Source of the DNA: Bacillus mycoides
GTDB taxonomy: Bacteria > Bacillota > Bacilli > Bacillales > Bacillaceae_G
Reading direction: 5' to 3'
Assembly: GCF_001757995.1 (NCBI RefSeq)
Contig: NZ_LXLV01000064.1
Span: 1-64,000 of the forward strand
Length of the DNA stretch: 64,000 nt
The position numbers and the translations under genes are program-made. Positions 43,679 to 52,962 of the stretch are shown one piece after another. The notes under the pieces are model-generated. The model was not told where the DNA came from, made no database searches, and saw nothing but the letters and a program-made list of their open reading frames with translations. The stretch's first letter is position 1, and each line of letters starts with the position of its first letter.

Positions 43679-44545
43679 TTATTTTCGATTTCGTAACCAT
43701 AAGACAAATATATTTATAAAGAGCAGCAATCCTAGCAAAACAATCATCCCTGCTGCTGCTACATACTGAAATTCTTCTTGTGGTCTACTCATCCAATTAA
43801 AAATTTGAATTGGTAAAACCGTAAATCTATCAAACATACTGAACGGAACATAATTTGCAAAGGCAAGGGCCCCAATGACTAATAATGGTGCTGCCTCACC
43901 AATTGCTCTCGATACCGCTAACGTACATCCCGTTACAATCCCTGGCAAAGCTACTGGCAATACAATTTGATACATCGTTTGCCACTTCGTAGCACCTAAT
44001 CCGTAAGAAGCCTCCAGTAATGAGCTTGGCACAGTTCGAATCGCTTCTTGACTAGCTACAACAACAGTTGGTAAGACGAGTAAACTCATCGTCAGTGCCG
44101 CTGCCATTATGCTCTCTCCTAAATGGAGAGCGTATACGAAAATAGTTAACCCGAGTAAGCCAAACACAACGGAAGGTACCCCTGCTAATGTTTGATTATT
44201 TAATTCTATTAACTTTTTAAAAACGGACTCCTTCGCATAATGCTCTAAATAAAGAGCTGTTCCGACTCCAAATATAAAAGAGACCGGTATAACAATGCTC
44301 ATAAATAGTATTGTTCCTGACAAAGCAGCGACAATCCCAGCTTCTCTCGGATTACGTGAGGCGAAGTTTGTAAAGAAATCTATTGAAAGATAACTTATAC
44401 CTTTTTCAAAAATTTGAAAAAGCAATATAAAAAGTATTACTACTGAAAACAAAATTGCTATATAAAACAAACACTTGTAAATCCGATCTTTTAAAAAACG
44501 CGATGCCATATTTTCTTGTATTTTCTTATGGTTTAACATTCGCAT
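43679..44545 (-). CDS. pstA: Phosphate ABC transporter permease PstA
   Basis: The 288-residue permease has six membrane helices and the EAA loop '[29 protein letters not shown]'. GGAGGGTGACATAAT precedes ATG 44545. The pstC stop lies one base upstream, so the two are tightly coupled. Confidence 0.95.
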   Translation of the reverse strand: MRMLNHKKIQENMASRFLKDRIYKCLFYIAILFSVVILFILLFQIFEKGISYLSIDFFTNFASRNPREAGIVAALSGTILFMSIVIPVSFIFGVGTALYLEHYAKESVFKKLIELNNQTLAGVPSVVFGLLGLTIFVYALHLGESIMAAALTMSLLVLPTVVVASQEAIRTVPSSLLEASYGLGATKWQTMYQIVLPVALPGIVTGCTLAVSRAIGEAAPLLVIGALAFANYVPFSMFDRFTVLPIQIFNWMSRPQEEFQYVAAAGMIVLLGLLLFINIFVLWLRNRK

Positions 44546-44546
44546 A

Positions 44547-45497
44547 TTATGTCACCCTCCTAAAACGGTGCATAATATATTGCGAAATGATATTCATAAG
44601 AAAAGTAAACATAAATAACGTTGCACCTACAGCATACATGCTGTAATAAGTAATCGTTCCGTGCGGAGCATCACCTAAACTCACTTGTACAATATAGGCT
44701 GTTAATGTCTGAATAGAATGAGTCGGATCTATCGATACATTAGGTGTTGATCCAGCTGCAATAACAACAATCATCGTTTCACCAATTGCTCGAGAAGCTG
44801 CTAATATAATCGCTGCCATTATGCCCGTAAAAGCCGATGGAAACACCACTTGTTTTACCATCTCAAAACGAGTTGCTCCTAGCGCTAGTGAGGCTTCTTT
44901 AATTCCTTTCGCTACAGCTCTCATCGCATCTTCAGAGAGAGACGCAATCGTCGGTATCATCATAAACCCTATAACAATACCTGGACTAATAGCATTAAAA
45001 AACTGCAAATCTGGTATAACCCGTTGTAAAAGTGGTGTGACAACTGTTAACGCGAAAAAACCATATACAATTGTCGGGATGCCTGCTAGTAGCTCTAACA
45101 ACGGTTTTAATATTTTTCGAGCGCCATTCGAAGCGTATTCGCTTAAAAACACGGCACAACCTAAACCAATAGGAATTGCTACGAACATGGCAATTGCTGT
45201 TACAAGGATTGTTCCACATATAAGTGGTAATATACCGAATTTCGGATCTTCAAAAAAAGGTAACCATTCTTTCTCTGTCAAAAAAGAATGCAATGGTATC
45301 TTTTGAAAAAACATGATTGTTTCATTTGCCAACGTAATAATAATTCCAAGTGTCGTTACAATGGACACGCTAGCAATCGCTTTTAGTATCAACGGAACAA
45401 TTCGATTGATTCGCTGCGTTTTTTTTCTTCTATTTGTATTTCTCTCAATCAAATGTTGTACAGAAAATGTAATTTGACTTTTGTCATTATGAGCCAA
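44547..45497 (-). CDS. pstC: Phosphate ABC transporter permease PstC
   Basis: The 316-residue permease has an extended basic N-terminus (RNTNRRKKTQRINR), six membrane helices and the EAA loop 'EASLALGATRFEMVKQVVFPSAFTGI'. Pairs with PstA to form the channel. It begins 27 bases after pstS. Confidence 0.95.
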   Translation of the reverse strand: MAHNDKSQITFSVQHLIERNTNRRKKTQRINRIVPLILKAIASVSIVTTLGIIITLANETIMFFQKIPLHSFLTEKEWLPFFEDPKFGILPLICGTILVTAIAMFVAIPIGLGCAVFLSEYASNGARKILKPLLELLAGIPTIVYGFFALTVVTPLLQRVIPDLQFFNAISPGIVIGFMMIPTIASLSEDAMRAVAKGIKEASLALGATRFEMVKQVVFPSAFTGIMAAIILAASRAIGETMIVVIAAGSTPNVSIDPTHSIQTLTAYIVQVSLGDAPHGTITYYSMYAVGATLFMFTFLMNIISQYIMHRFRRVT

Positions 45498-45524
45498 AGA
45501 TGAAAACCCCTTTCCACCCTGACA

Positions 45525-46442
45525 TTACCTTTTTATTTCTGTTAACATTCGCAGCTGTTCATTATATTTTTCTTTTGGTAATTTTACATATCCGACCTCT
45601 TCAGCAAGGCTTCCAACATGCTTAATCATAAACTCAATATAATTTGCTACATTAATTTTATTTCTAATAGATGCATGATTCACATACGTAAATAGCGGCC
45701 TAGATAATGGCTTATACGTACCCGACTGAATGGTCTCTTTCGTTGGAAACACACCATCCATCTGTATTGCTTTTACCTTATCTCGATTGGCCATATAATA
45801 AGCATATCCTACAAAAGCAATGGCATTTTTATCATTCATTACCCCTTGCATAATAACTTGATCGTCTTCAGACAAAGAAACCGTCTTTACAAGGCGATTA
45901 TTTTGTAAGACAACATTTTGGAAATAATCATAAGTACCAGAGTCTACGCCTGGCGCATAAAATTTAACTTGTTCACGTGGCCATGATGAATGAATTTGTG
46001 ACCATCGTTTCAACCTTCCATTTTCACTCCATAATAGACGTAACTCATCTATCGTCATATTGTTTACCCACGTATTTTGACGATTCACAACAATCGTTAG
46101 ACCATCATAAGCAACCTCAAATGGTGTAAATTGAATAGAGTTTTTCTGCATTGCATTTTCCTCTACCGGTTTCATCAATCTCGAAGCATTGTTTATATCT
46201 ACTTCGCCTTTACTGAAACGATTAAATCCTCCCCCTGTCCCAGAAATACTAATAGAAATTTTCACATTTGGATGGGCCTTTGTATATTCCTCTGCTACTG
46301 CCTCTATAATGGGAAAAACCGTTGAGGATCCATCAACTCTCACTTCTCCCATTTCATTTGTAGCGAATGCAGTAGACATATTAAAACAAAGGAAACATGT
46401 CGATAATGTCAAAACTTTAATCGATGCGCTCATCCATTTCAC
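45525..46442 (-). CDS. pstS: Phosphate-binding protein PstS
   Basis: The 305-residue binding protein has an N-terminal signal segment (about residues 1-28, ending STAFA|T). The phosphate-binding words 'DGSSTVFPIIEAVAEEY', 'SGTGGGFNRF' and 'PGVDSGTYDYF' are present. There is no standard lipobox: the nearest is LSTC, with Thr before Cys. The start is GTG at 46442, behind AGGAGG. It is the first gene of the pst operon, behind a four-repeat PhoP box. Confidence 0.95.
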   Translation of the reverse strand: MKWMSASIKVLTLSTCFLCFNMSTAFATNEMGEVRVDGSSTVFPIIEAVAEEYTKAHPNVKISISISGTGGGFNRFSKGEVDINNASRLMKPVEENAMQKNSIQFTPFEVAYDGLTIVVNRQNTWVNNMTIDELRLLWSENGRLKRWSQIHSSWPREQVKFYAPGVDSGTYDYFQNVVLQNNRLVKTVSLSEDDQVIMQGVMNDKNAIAFVGYAYYMANRDKVKAIQMDGVFPTKETIQSGTYKPLSRPLFTYVNHASIRNKINVANYIEFMIKHVGSLAEEVGYVKLPKEKYNEQLRMLTEIKR

Positions 46443-46490
46443 GTGTTCTTCCTCCTAGAAGTAACCGGAAATAACAGGATTACAGATATA

Positions 46491-46544
46491 AGAATACTGC
46501 TAAACTATTAATTCGGTTTTAATTGTTTGTAAAAGTTTTGTAAA
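46491..46544 (-). promoter_or_regulatory. PhoP box and promoter of the pst operon
   Basis: On the minus strand four TT(A/T)A(C/A/T)A hexamers repeat every 11 bases: TTTACA (46539-46544), TTTACA (46528-46533), TTAAAA (46517-46522) and TTAATA (46506-46511). A candidate -10, TATTCT (46491-46496), follows. This is the PhoP-P binding layout of Bacillus Pho promoters, so phosphate starvation should induce pst. Confidence 0.88.
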
Positions 46545-46622
46545 GTTCCACAAAAAACAACTGTATACACAAACTTTATTTTTACTTTTGTACTTTAGAT
46601 GCAGGAAATTTTCTAATCATCC

Positions 46623-46780
46623 ATAAAGTGAAACTTTAATCAGTGGCGGTTTTGTTCATCCCCACTGATTATTAGCCCTCACCAATCGGGCTTTTACGGG
46701 CAGCAGGGCTCCCCCCTAACTTCTTTGCTCCAGCTGAATTTTGAGGTGGGAGCCCTGCTACCCTCAAATAGCGGGATAAA
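46623..46780 (-). repeat. bcr1 repeat, full-length copy (B), perfect TTTAT duplication
   Basis: The element is flanked by ATAAA (TTTAT on its own strand) at 46623-46627 and 46776-46780. It has the same ends and core as copy A but a longer first stem (GGGTAGCAGGGCTCCC / GGGAGCCCTGCTGCCC). It sits between the pbpA terminator and the PhoP box, about 80 bases from the latter. Confidence 0.93.
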
Positions 46781-46798
46781 ACTGCTATCTCCTATCAC

Positions 46799-46838
46799 AC
46801 ACAACAAACTTAGAGCGTATGCACTAACGTTGTTGTGT
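46799..46838. repeat. Unexplained long hairpin
   Basis: CACAACAAAC and cGTTGTTGTG arms continue into TTAGaGC/GCaCTAA around a GTAT loop, giving a 40-base, nearly fully paired hairpin. No T-run follows on either strand, so it is not an ordinary terminator. It lies between copy B of bcr1 and the pbpA terminator. Confidence 0.5.
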
Positions 46839-46913
46839 TCATCGTTTTAAAACTACATGTTTTTTCAACAGTTTACGCTTGTCCACATTTACTAAACCAT
46901 ATGCATAAAGCAT

Positions 46914-46955
46914 AAAAAAAAGCACACTATCTTTTCAAATAGTGTGCTTTTTTTA
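46914..46955 (-). terminator. Terminator of pbpA
   Basis: AAAAGCACACTAT (46918-46930) and ATAGTGTGCTTTT (46939-46951), with an eight-base loop, are flanked by A-/T-runs on both strands. Confidence 0.9.
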
Positions 46956-46963
46956 CAACTTTT

Positions 46964-49090
46964 TTATTCATCATCTTGTGTATTACTTTTTTTCTCTTTT
47001 TCATCTTTCGGAGCTTCACCAGTTAATGCTTGGTTTTTCAAATCATAGTAAGCGTCCATAATTTCACGACCAATATATCCGTTAATTCCTGTTTTATCGT
47101 CATGTACCCACGGCACAACAACAGAAAATGCTACTTCTGGATCTTCAAGTGGCGCATAACCTACTAATGTTAAGTTATATGTTTCAACACGCTCATTTTT
47201 TGCATTTCTACCAATCTCTTTATCTCCGCCATATACAGTTTGAGCTGTACCTGTTTTCCCAGCTGCTTTATATGGTGCACCTGTAAAGTATTTTGTAGCT
47301 GTACCACCTGTATCGTTAAACACTTGTCTAAATCCTTCTTGAACACGTTTAATTTGTGATTCAGGCATATCAACACGATTTAATACTTTCGGTTCCATGG
47401 ATTGAACAACTTTTCCAACTTCCTCTGGCTTCGCCGATGGCTGACGAATTTCCTTTACAACTTGAGGTTGCATACGATATCCACCATTTGCAATCGTCGA
47501 AATATATTGCGCTAATTGAAGCGGTGTATACGTATCATACTGTCCGATTGATAAATCTAATAAGAAACCTGGTTGATTCCCTCTACCTATTTGACCAGCA
47601 GTTTCATTTGGCAAATCAATTCCTGTTTTTACACCAAGCCCAAACTGCCCAAAATAGTAACGCATAGTATCAAATGCTTTTTGTGGTATATCTAACGTAC
47701 CACCTCGTACGTATGGAACACCAGCGATATTCATCGCTGTTTTAAACATATAAACGTTAGAAGACATTTTTAACGCTGTAAGGTCATTAATATACCCCAT
47801 CGTTTTCCAAGATGACTTCGTAGGTGTCCCTTTTAATTTAATCGGTTCATCTAACTGTACAGATCCAGGTTGAATTGCACCAGTTTGATATCCCGTAAGT
47901 ACTGTCGCACCTTTTACAGTTGAACCCATCGGATAAGAACTCGTCATCGTTCCTAATGCAAAATCCTCTACTTTCGTTTCGCCGTCTTTATTCACTAATT
48001 GTTTCCCCGCCATAGATAAAACTTCACCATTTTTCGGGTTCATCATTACAACGAATGCACGGTCTAAAAGAGGTTCGCTCCCTTTAAATCTCATTAAGTT
48101 TTTTGTAAGAATTTCTTCTACGCGCTTTTGTAATTTCATATCAATCGTTAAATTCAGGTCGTTACCTCGTTGTCCTTGTGACACATTAATAGTTTCTAAA
48201 ATATTACCATCTTTATCTGTAACATTTCTTACTTCAGCTTTTGTACCGTGTAGGCTATCTTCATATTGTTGCTCAAGGTAACTTTTTCCTACGCGATCGT
48301 TACGATTATAATCACGAACAAGATAGTAATCTAGCCTTTCTCTCGGTAACCCTTCATCAGAAGAAGTTACACCACCAAGTACACTTCGGAACATATCGTC
48401 ATACTTATATTTTCGCTCCCAGTCAACATTTGTATCTACGCCTGGTAATTTCGCTAAATTTTCACTAATAATCGCGTATTCTTCTTCTGTTGCACCTTTT
48501 TTAACGATTTGCGGTGTCATTGCATATCCGCTTTCCATCTTGCTTTTGATTGCCAATATTTCTAAATCTTTTGCTGACAGTTGATTAATCTCTTCTTCTG
48601 TTACACGATTTCGTTGACGTTCATCCAGTTCTTTATCGTCAATTTTATTCGCTTTAAACTCTTCACGATCTTTTTTTGTGATTTTTGCTTCTGCTTCTTC
48701 TTTATGTAAAGCAAGCCAATAATCTTTCTTATCGCGATCTGTTAACTTATCTGTTGGGACTTCAATTAAATCTGCTAACTTTTTCGCCGTTTCTAAGCGA
48801 TCTGCTGCAGTTGATCCCTTCATTTTTGTAAATGTAATTGTACGAATAGGCTCATTATCTACGACTGCTTCTCCATTACGATCAAATATTTTCCCGCGTG
48901 GTACAGGATTACTTATCGTTGAATTTTCTTTTTTCTCAACTTCATTTTTATATTCCTCGCCACGAACAATTTGTACGTATCCAAGCCTTACAATAACCGC
49001 GGAGAACATTAAAAACACGCAAAAAAACAACACGTTTAACCGAAAGGGAACGTGGGTTTTTTTCTTTTGTTGTTTCTGCTTCTTGCTCAT
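46964..49090 (-). CDS. pbpA: Class B penicillin-binding protein PbpA (PBP2-type transpeptidase)
   Basis: The 708-residue transpeptidase has a basic cytoplasmic start (MSKKQKQQKKK), one membrane anchor (about residues 18-38) and a dimerisation domain with 'PRGKIFDRNGEAVVDN'. The active-site motifs are S390TVK, S443SN and K612TGTA. It cross-links lateral-wall peptidoglycan. The acidic/lysine-rich tail (EKEKKSNTQDDE) is species-variable. The start at 49090 follows GAGGGGG. Position between pst and yqgE equals that of B. subtilis pbpA. Confidence 0.95.
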   Translation of the reverse strand: MSKKQKQQKKKTHVPFRLNVLFFCVFLMFSAVIVRLGYVQIVRGEEYKNEVEKKENSTISNPVPRGKIFDRNGEAVVDNEPIRTITFTKMKGSTAADRLETAKKLADLIEVPTDKLTDRDKKDYWLALHKEEAEAKITKKDREEFKANKIDDKELDERQRNRVTEEEINQLSAKDLEILAIKSKMESGYAMTPQIVKKGATEEEYAIISENLAKLPGVDTNVDWERKYKYDDMFRSVLGGVTSSDEGLPRERLDYYLVRDYNRNDRVGKSYLEQQYEDSLHGTKAEVRNVTDKDGNILETINVSQGQRGNDLNLTIDMKLQKRVEEILTKNLMRFKGSEPLLDRAFVVMMNPKNGEVLSMAGKQLVNKDGETKVEDFALGTMTSSYPMGSTVKGATVLTGYQTGAIQPGSVQLDEPIKLKGTPTKSSWKTMGYINDLTALKMSSNVYMFKTAMNIAGVPYVRGGTLDIPQKAFDTMRYYFGQFGLGVKTGIDLPNETAGQIGRGNQPGFLLDLSIGQYDTYTPLQLAQYISTIANGGYRMQPQVVKEIRQPSAKPEEVGKVVQSMEPKVLNRVDMPESQIKRVQEGFRQVFNDTGGTATKYFTGAPYKAAGKTGTAQTVYGGDKEIGRNAKNERVETYNLTLVGYAPLEDPEVAFSVVVPWVHDDKTGINGYIGREIMDAYYDLKNQALTGEAPKDEKEKKSNTQDDE

Positions 49091-49199
49091 ACAAACCCCC
49101 TCTACCAACAGCTATGTAATGTGAAAGGGACACCTTCATACAGGTGCCCTCACTGCTGTCTTACATCTTTTTCTATTCTAGCATAAAACAAACGATAAG

Positions 49200-50477
49200 T
49201 TAACCTTCTGGTTCAGTTTGATTCTGCGTGGTTCCTTGCGCTACAACGCTGGTTTTGTTCACATTCCCCTCATCATATTTGACATTTTTAACTGCAAAAT
49301 AAATAAGGAAATGTCCAGCTCCTAAAATACATAGTAAGAAAGGTAAGCTTTTTTCAGGAGGAAAGAATATGACAGCACATAAAAAACTTAAAATGGAACA
49401 AATTCTTCCAGCATTTAACCATAATTCCCTGACAACTACATATTCTACACGCCATTCTCTCGCCTGTTTTGCTCTACCAATTACATCGTATGTCATGGAT
49501 CCGTACGGAACGAGTAAAATGGGATATGCAACCGCGATACATGCTGCATAAATAAGTAATTTCGTATATGTAACATTGAAAATAACTAAGAATACGACCG
49601 CATATAAAATAATGCCACCAAGTAAAATTGCTTTTTTTCGCCATTCTTTCTTTAACAGACGAACAACTAAATAATAGCATACAAATGATACTGCAGAATT
49701 CACTAAACTATACTTCCCTAGTGCTAACTCGCTACCAGATGCTAAATAGACGTATACCGAAATAACGAAAATAAACGTTCCCTCTCTCAAACCTTGGAAG
49801 AAATGAGCACGCGTGATTCTTCCCCAGTTTTCATCAACTTGCCGCTCTTTCAATACTTGCACAATTTCATAGCGTCCTTCACATTCCCTCTTCGATAAAA
49901 AAAAGCTTAGAACGACTGCAACCGCAAATAGCATTAACGAGAGGAAGAAAACGACAGTATAACCGCTCCATTTTTCCATACGTGAAATTGTATATCCTGC
50001 TGCTATCGGTCCAATCATTCCAGAGAAAGATGTAAGAAGTCCGAGAAAACCGTTAAAAAAATCTCTTGTTTCTGGTTCTGTAATCTCAAATGTCAACAAG
50101 TTAAAAGCGAGCCAATAAAAACCATAACCAACTCCTAAAAGGGCTCCCATTAGTAAAATATAGTGAGATGCACTTTTTCCCGCTACTAAAACGACGATAA
50201 AAAAAACAGCTAACGTGCCTACACCTATTCGCAATAAAATCGAACGATCAATACGTTTCGCTAATTTCCCGCCCACAAGAAATGTTAGAGGCTGCAATAC
50301 AACGCTGGCCAAATTATACAAGCCCAGATTTACATAATTTTGTGTTTGCTTCCACAAATAAATGTTTACAAACGTATTCGATAAAGAAATTGCGAGCGTG
50401 TATAAACCTCCTATAACAAGCAATAATACTAAATCCCGATTCACTTCAACATCACCAATTACATGTTTCCACTTCAT
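49200..50477 (-). CDS. yqgE: Major facilitator superfamily transporter YqgE
   Basis: The 425-residue membrane protein has about 12 hydrophobic segments and the loop 2-3 'GGKLAKRIDRSILLRIG', a degenerate MFS motif A. It matches YqgE, which lies between sodA and pbpA in B. subtilis. Substrate unknown. The ATG at 50477 follows AAAGGAG; an in-frame TTG six bases upstream is less likely. Confidence 0.85.
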   Translation of the reverse strand: MKWKHVIGDVEVNRDLVLLLVIGGLYTLAISLSNTFVNIYLWKQTQNYVNLGLYNLASVVLQPLTFLVGGKLAKRIDRSILLRIGVGTLAVFFIVVLVAGKSASHYILLMGALLGVGYGFYWLAFNLLTFEITEPETRDFFNGFLGLLTSFSGMIGPIAAGYTISRMEKWSGYTVVFFLSLMLFAVAVVLSFFLSKRECEGRYEIVQVLKERQVDENWGRITRAHFFQGLREGTFIFVISVYVYLASGSELALGKYSLVNSAVSFVCYYLVVRLLKKEWRKKAILLGGIILYAVVFLVIFNVTYTKLLIYAACIAVAYPILLVPYGSMTYDVIGRAKQAREWRVEYVVVRELWLNAGRICSILSFLCAVIFFPPEKSLPFLLCILGAGHFLIYFAVKNVKYDEGNVNKTSVVAQGTTQNQTEPEG

Positions 50478-50547
50478 ACACAACTCTCCTTTACTTCATG
50501 TTCTAGTCTTCCAAAGACAAGCTCAATTATGTAAAAGGAGAGCATAG

Positions 50548-50579
50548 AAAAAAGCTAAGAGAAAACTCCTAGCTTTTTT
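50548..50579 (-). terminator. Terminator of sodA
   Basis: AAAAAAGCTAaGAG and CTCcTAGCTTTTTT form a stem around a four-base loop, 20 bases past the sodA stop. Confidence 0.85.
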
Positions 50580-50598
50580 CTATCTGTATTAACTTTAA

Positions 50599-51210
50599 TT
50601 ATTTTGCTTCTTGGTAAAGTTTTTCAGCAACGTTCCAATCTACAACGTTCCAGAATGCACCGATGTAGTCAGGACGACGGTTTTGGTAATTTAAGTAGTA
50701 AGCATGCTCCCAAACATCTAAACCGATAACTGGAGTTTTACCTTCAGTTAGAGGAGAATCTTGGTTTGGAGTGCTTGTTACTTCTAACTCACCATTGTTT
50801 ACTACTAACCAAGCCCAACCAGAACCGAAGCGAGTTGCGCCAGCTTTTGCGAATTCTTCTTTGAATGCATCGAAGCTACCGAATTTCGCTTCAATCGCAG
50901 TTGCAAGTTCGCCTACTGGTTGTCCCCCGCCGTTTGGAGATAGGATTGTCCAGAAGAATGTATGGTTAGCATGTCCGCCACCATTGTTACGTACTGCTGT
51001 ACGAATTGCTTCAGGTACTTCGTTTAAGTTTGCAACTAATTCTTCAACGCTTTTGTCAGCTAATTCTGCATGACCTTCTAAAGCAGCGTTTAAGTTTGTA
51101 ATATACGTGTTGTGATGTTTTGTATGATGGATGTTCATTGTTTCTTTATCAAAGTGAGGTTCTAAAGCATCATACGCATAAGGTAAATTTGGTAATTCGT
51201 GTTTTGCCAT
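50599..51210 (-). CDS. sodA: Manganese superoxide dismutase SodA
   Basis: The 203-residue enzyme dismutates superoxide. Metal ligands H28, H83 (GHANHTFFW), D165 and H169 ([11 protein letters not shown]) are in place. Gly and Gln positions of 'GGGQPVG' fit the Mn form. The ATG follows GGGAGGAATATAACA. Own promoter and terminator are visible. Confidence 0.97.
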   Translation of the reverse strand: MAKHELPNLPYAYDALEPHFDKETMNIHHTKHHNTYITNLNAALEGHAELADKSVEELVANLNEVPEAIRTAVRNNGGGHANHTFFWTILSPNGGGQPVGELATAIEAKFGSFDAFKEEFAKAGATRFGSGWAWLVVNNGELEVTSTPNQDSPLTEGKTPVIGLDVWEHAYYLNYQNRRPDYIGAFWNVVDWNVAEKLYQEAK

Positions 51211-51264
51211 TGTTATATTCCTCCCGGTTTATGTATTGTCACTACATATGTGACCTACAACTTC

Positions 51265-51292
51265 ATTCTACCCTAATTGCCATAGGGTGCAA
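51265..51292 (-). promoter_or_regulatory. Promoter of sodA with dyad in the spacer
   Basis: On the minus strand TTGCAC (51287-51292), a 16-base spacer and TAGAAT (51265-51270). The spacer is bounded by CCCTA...TAGGG, an inverted repeat that could be an operator. A second inverted repeat, GTCAC/GTGAC (51238-51254), lies in the leader. Confidence 0.55.
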
Positions 51293-51373
51293 ACAAATAA
51301 ATCGCTTTGTCTTGCTATCATTAAAGTAGCAAAATTCCCACTTCTTTTCAATTAAAATGCTCATATATTCCGT

Positions 51374-51402
51374 AAAAAAAGCTTCCTTCTACAAGGAAGC
51401 TT
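51374..51402 (-). terminator. Terminator of the tRNA gene
   Basis: AAGCTTCCTT (51379-51388) and AAGGAAGCTT (51393-51402) form a 10-bp stem. It is followed on the minus strand by TTTTT. Confidence 0.88.
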
Positions 51403-51434
51403 CCTGCTGGCATACTAAACATCTGAAATGGATA

Positions 51435-51508
51435 TGGACCCTGTAGGACTCGAACCTACGACCGGACGGTTATGAGCCGTCTGCTCTAACCAACTGAGCT
51501 AAGGGTCC
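51435..51508 (-). tRNA. tRNA with CAU anticodon, probably tRNA-Ile2 (lysidine-modified)
   Basis: The 74-base gene folds into a full cloverleaf: acceptor GGACCCT/AGGGTCC, D-arm GCTC/GAGC, anticodon stem GACGG/CCGTC with loop CTCATAA, T-arm GTAGG/CCTAC with GTTCGAGTC. The stem and loop match tRNA-Ile2 (read after TilS modification) rather than elongator or initiator Met. CCA is not encoded. It stands alone, with its own promoter and terminator. Confidence 0.9.
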
Positions 51509-51577
51509 ACGATTATGTATGTAACATTAAAAACAACTAAATTCCCATCGGATATATCGTTTGAAAAATGTAAGATA

Positions 51578-51607
51578 AATTTACCATATACAAAAGAAAA
51601 GTGTCAA
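51578..51607 (-). promoter_or_regulatory. Promoter of the tRNA gene
   Basis: On the minus strand TTGACA (51602-51607), an 18-base spacer and TAAATT (51578-51583), about 70 bases before the mature 5' end. Confidence 0.6.
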
Positions 51608-51747
51608 TTGTATTTTTCTCTACTAAAAGAAGTAAATTAATAAGAAGAAATTTAGTCCTTTCTACTATATGTAAATATAATATATCTTGAGCTTCTTTAG
51701 ATTCGTACGTTACAATGATTTTATACATACATAAAGGAAGTGAATCT

Positions 51748-52515
51748 ATGTCCATTTTTAAACAGCTAGCAAAAAGCGTATATTCGCCTAAAGATATGGC
51801 GCTTTTCCGTTTTCAAAAAATCGGTAAAACCATTTTGTATATTATGCTTCTTTGCCTAATCACTACTATTCCAAGAACTTTCTTGTACGGTAGCGTCATC
51901 CAAGATGGTGTTAACATGGTAAATAAAGTAATCGAAAAAGATTTACCTGATTTTAAAATCGAAAATGGCGAGCTACAAGCTGATATTGATCAACCTATCG
52001 AAAAAGAAGACGGAAATGCCCTTTTCGTATTTGATCCAAATTCAACAGACTTAGAAAAATATCAAAATAAAACAGGTTTATTTGTTTTAAAAGATAAAGT
52101 AGTCTCCATGGGGAATGGTCAAACACAAACATACTCCTATAATGACTTACTAGGCGCATCTCTTGAGAAGAAAGATTTACAAGATTTCATTTCGTTATTT
52201 GACAGTATTTATCCAATCTTATTATTCGTTATTGGGTTCTTACTGTACTTGTTCCAATTATTTATTACCTTTGTAGGAGTTACCTTGCTTGCCTTCATCG
52301 GTTCTGCGATGAGCGGTCAACGCAAATTATCTTATAAACAAGTTTGGACATTAACTGCTTACAGCTACACAATTCCAACAATCTTCTTTATGATTATGGA
52401 TTTATTCAAAATAAACGTACCTGGTGCAACATTCATTTACATTGCAGTTGTTTTAATCGTTCTATACTTAACAATTAAAGAAGTTCCAAAACCGAAAGAA
52501 AAACAAGAACTATAA
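51748..52515 (+). CDS. yqgB: DUF1189 membrane protein YqgB
   Basis: The 255-residue protein has an N-terminal helix (about 25-45), an extracytoplasmic domain (about 50-145, 'DFKIENGELQAD', 'FVFDPNST') and three further helices. It resembles DUF1189 of B. subtilis YqgB, a maltodextrin-utilisation-like membrane protein of unknown role. ATG at 51748 follows AAAGGAAGTG. A terminator lies at the stop. Confidence 0.85.
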   Translation: MSIFKQLAKSVYSPKDMALFRFQKIGKTILYIMLLCLITTIPRTFLYGSVIQDGVNMVNKVIEKDLPDFKIENGELQADIDQPIEKEDGNALFVFDPNSTDLEKYQNKTGLFVLKDKVVSMGNGQTQTYSYNDLLGASLEKKDLQDFISLFDSIYPILLFVIGFLLYLFQLFITFVGVTLLAFIGSAMSGQRKLSYKQVWTLTAYSYTIPTIFFMIMDLFKINVPGATFIYIAVVLIVLYLTIKEVPKPKEKQEL

Positions 52516-52546
52516 AAAAAATGCCTAAATAGGCATTTTTTTTTTG
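52514..52546 (+). terminator. Terminator of yqgB
   Basis: AAAAAATGCCTA and TAGGCATTTTTT pair around a two-base loop, followed by more T. Confidence 0.85.
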
Positions 52547-52581
52547 GACAAGCATATATTCCTAGCAAAGGAGTGAAGGAT

Positions 52582-52947
52582 ATGAAGAGATTAGGTGTAC
52601 TCTTATTCGTGCTTGTCCTCGGTTATATATTTTATTACGACATAAAAATCGGTACTTTACCGATGTTAAGTTCATACAAAAAAACCTCTGCTGCCCAAAC
52701 GATAAAAAAAGAAAATGCAGATGCAAAACAAAATAAAGAGAAAGAAACAGAAAAAGAAACGGATACAGCTTATAAAACAATCGAAGTAAAAACTGGCGAG
52801 ACCGTTCTTTCTATTACAGAACAAATTAATAAGAAGAAAATCCCTTCTATTGAAAAAGTAATTGATGATTTTAAGCAATTAAATAAAAATACATCTGCTA
52901 CAAAAATCCAAGTTGGAAGGTCTTATAAATTCCCGTTATATCAATAA
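52582..52947 (+). CDS. yqgA: YqgA-like membrane-anchored protein with LysM-like end
   Basis: The 121-residue protein has one N-terminal membrane helix (about 4-22), a Lys/Glu-rich linker (about 40-65) and a C-terminal segment 'KTIEVKTGETVLSITEQINKK...KIQVGRSYKFPLY' that resembles a divergent LysM module. It matches YqgA by position between yqgB and ispG and by layout. A cell-wall or septum role is inferred. AAAGGAGTGAAGGAT precedes the ATG. Confidence 0.72.
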   Translation: MKRLGVLLFVLVLGYIFYYDIKIGTLPMLSSYKKTSAAQTIKKENADAKQNKEKETEKETDTAYKTIEVKTGETVLSITEQINKKKIPSIEKVIDDFKQLNKNTSATKIQVGRSYKFPLYQ

Positions 52948-52962
52948 GCAATCACTTAATCC

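Noticed and set aside
44821-45306. 161-codon open frame antisense to pstC
   Set aside because: Its composition is a shadow of the permease, and it lacks a start site and known motif.
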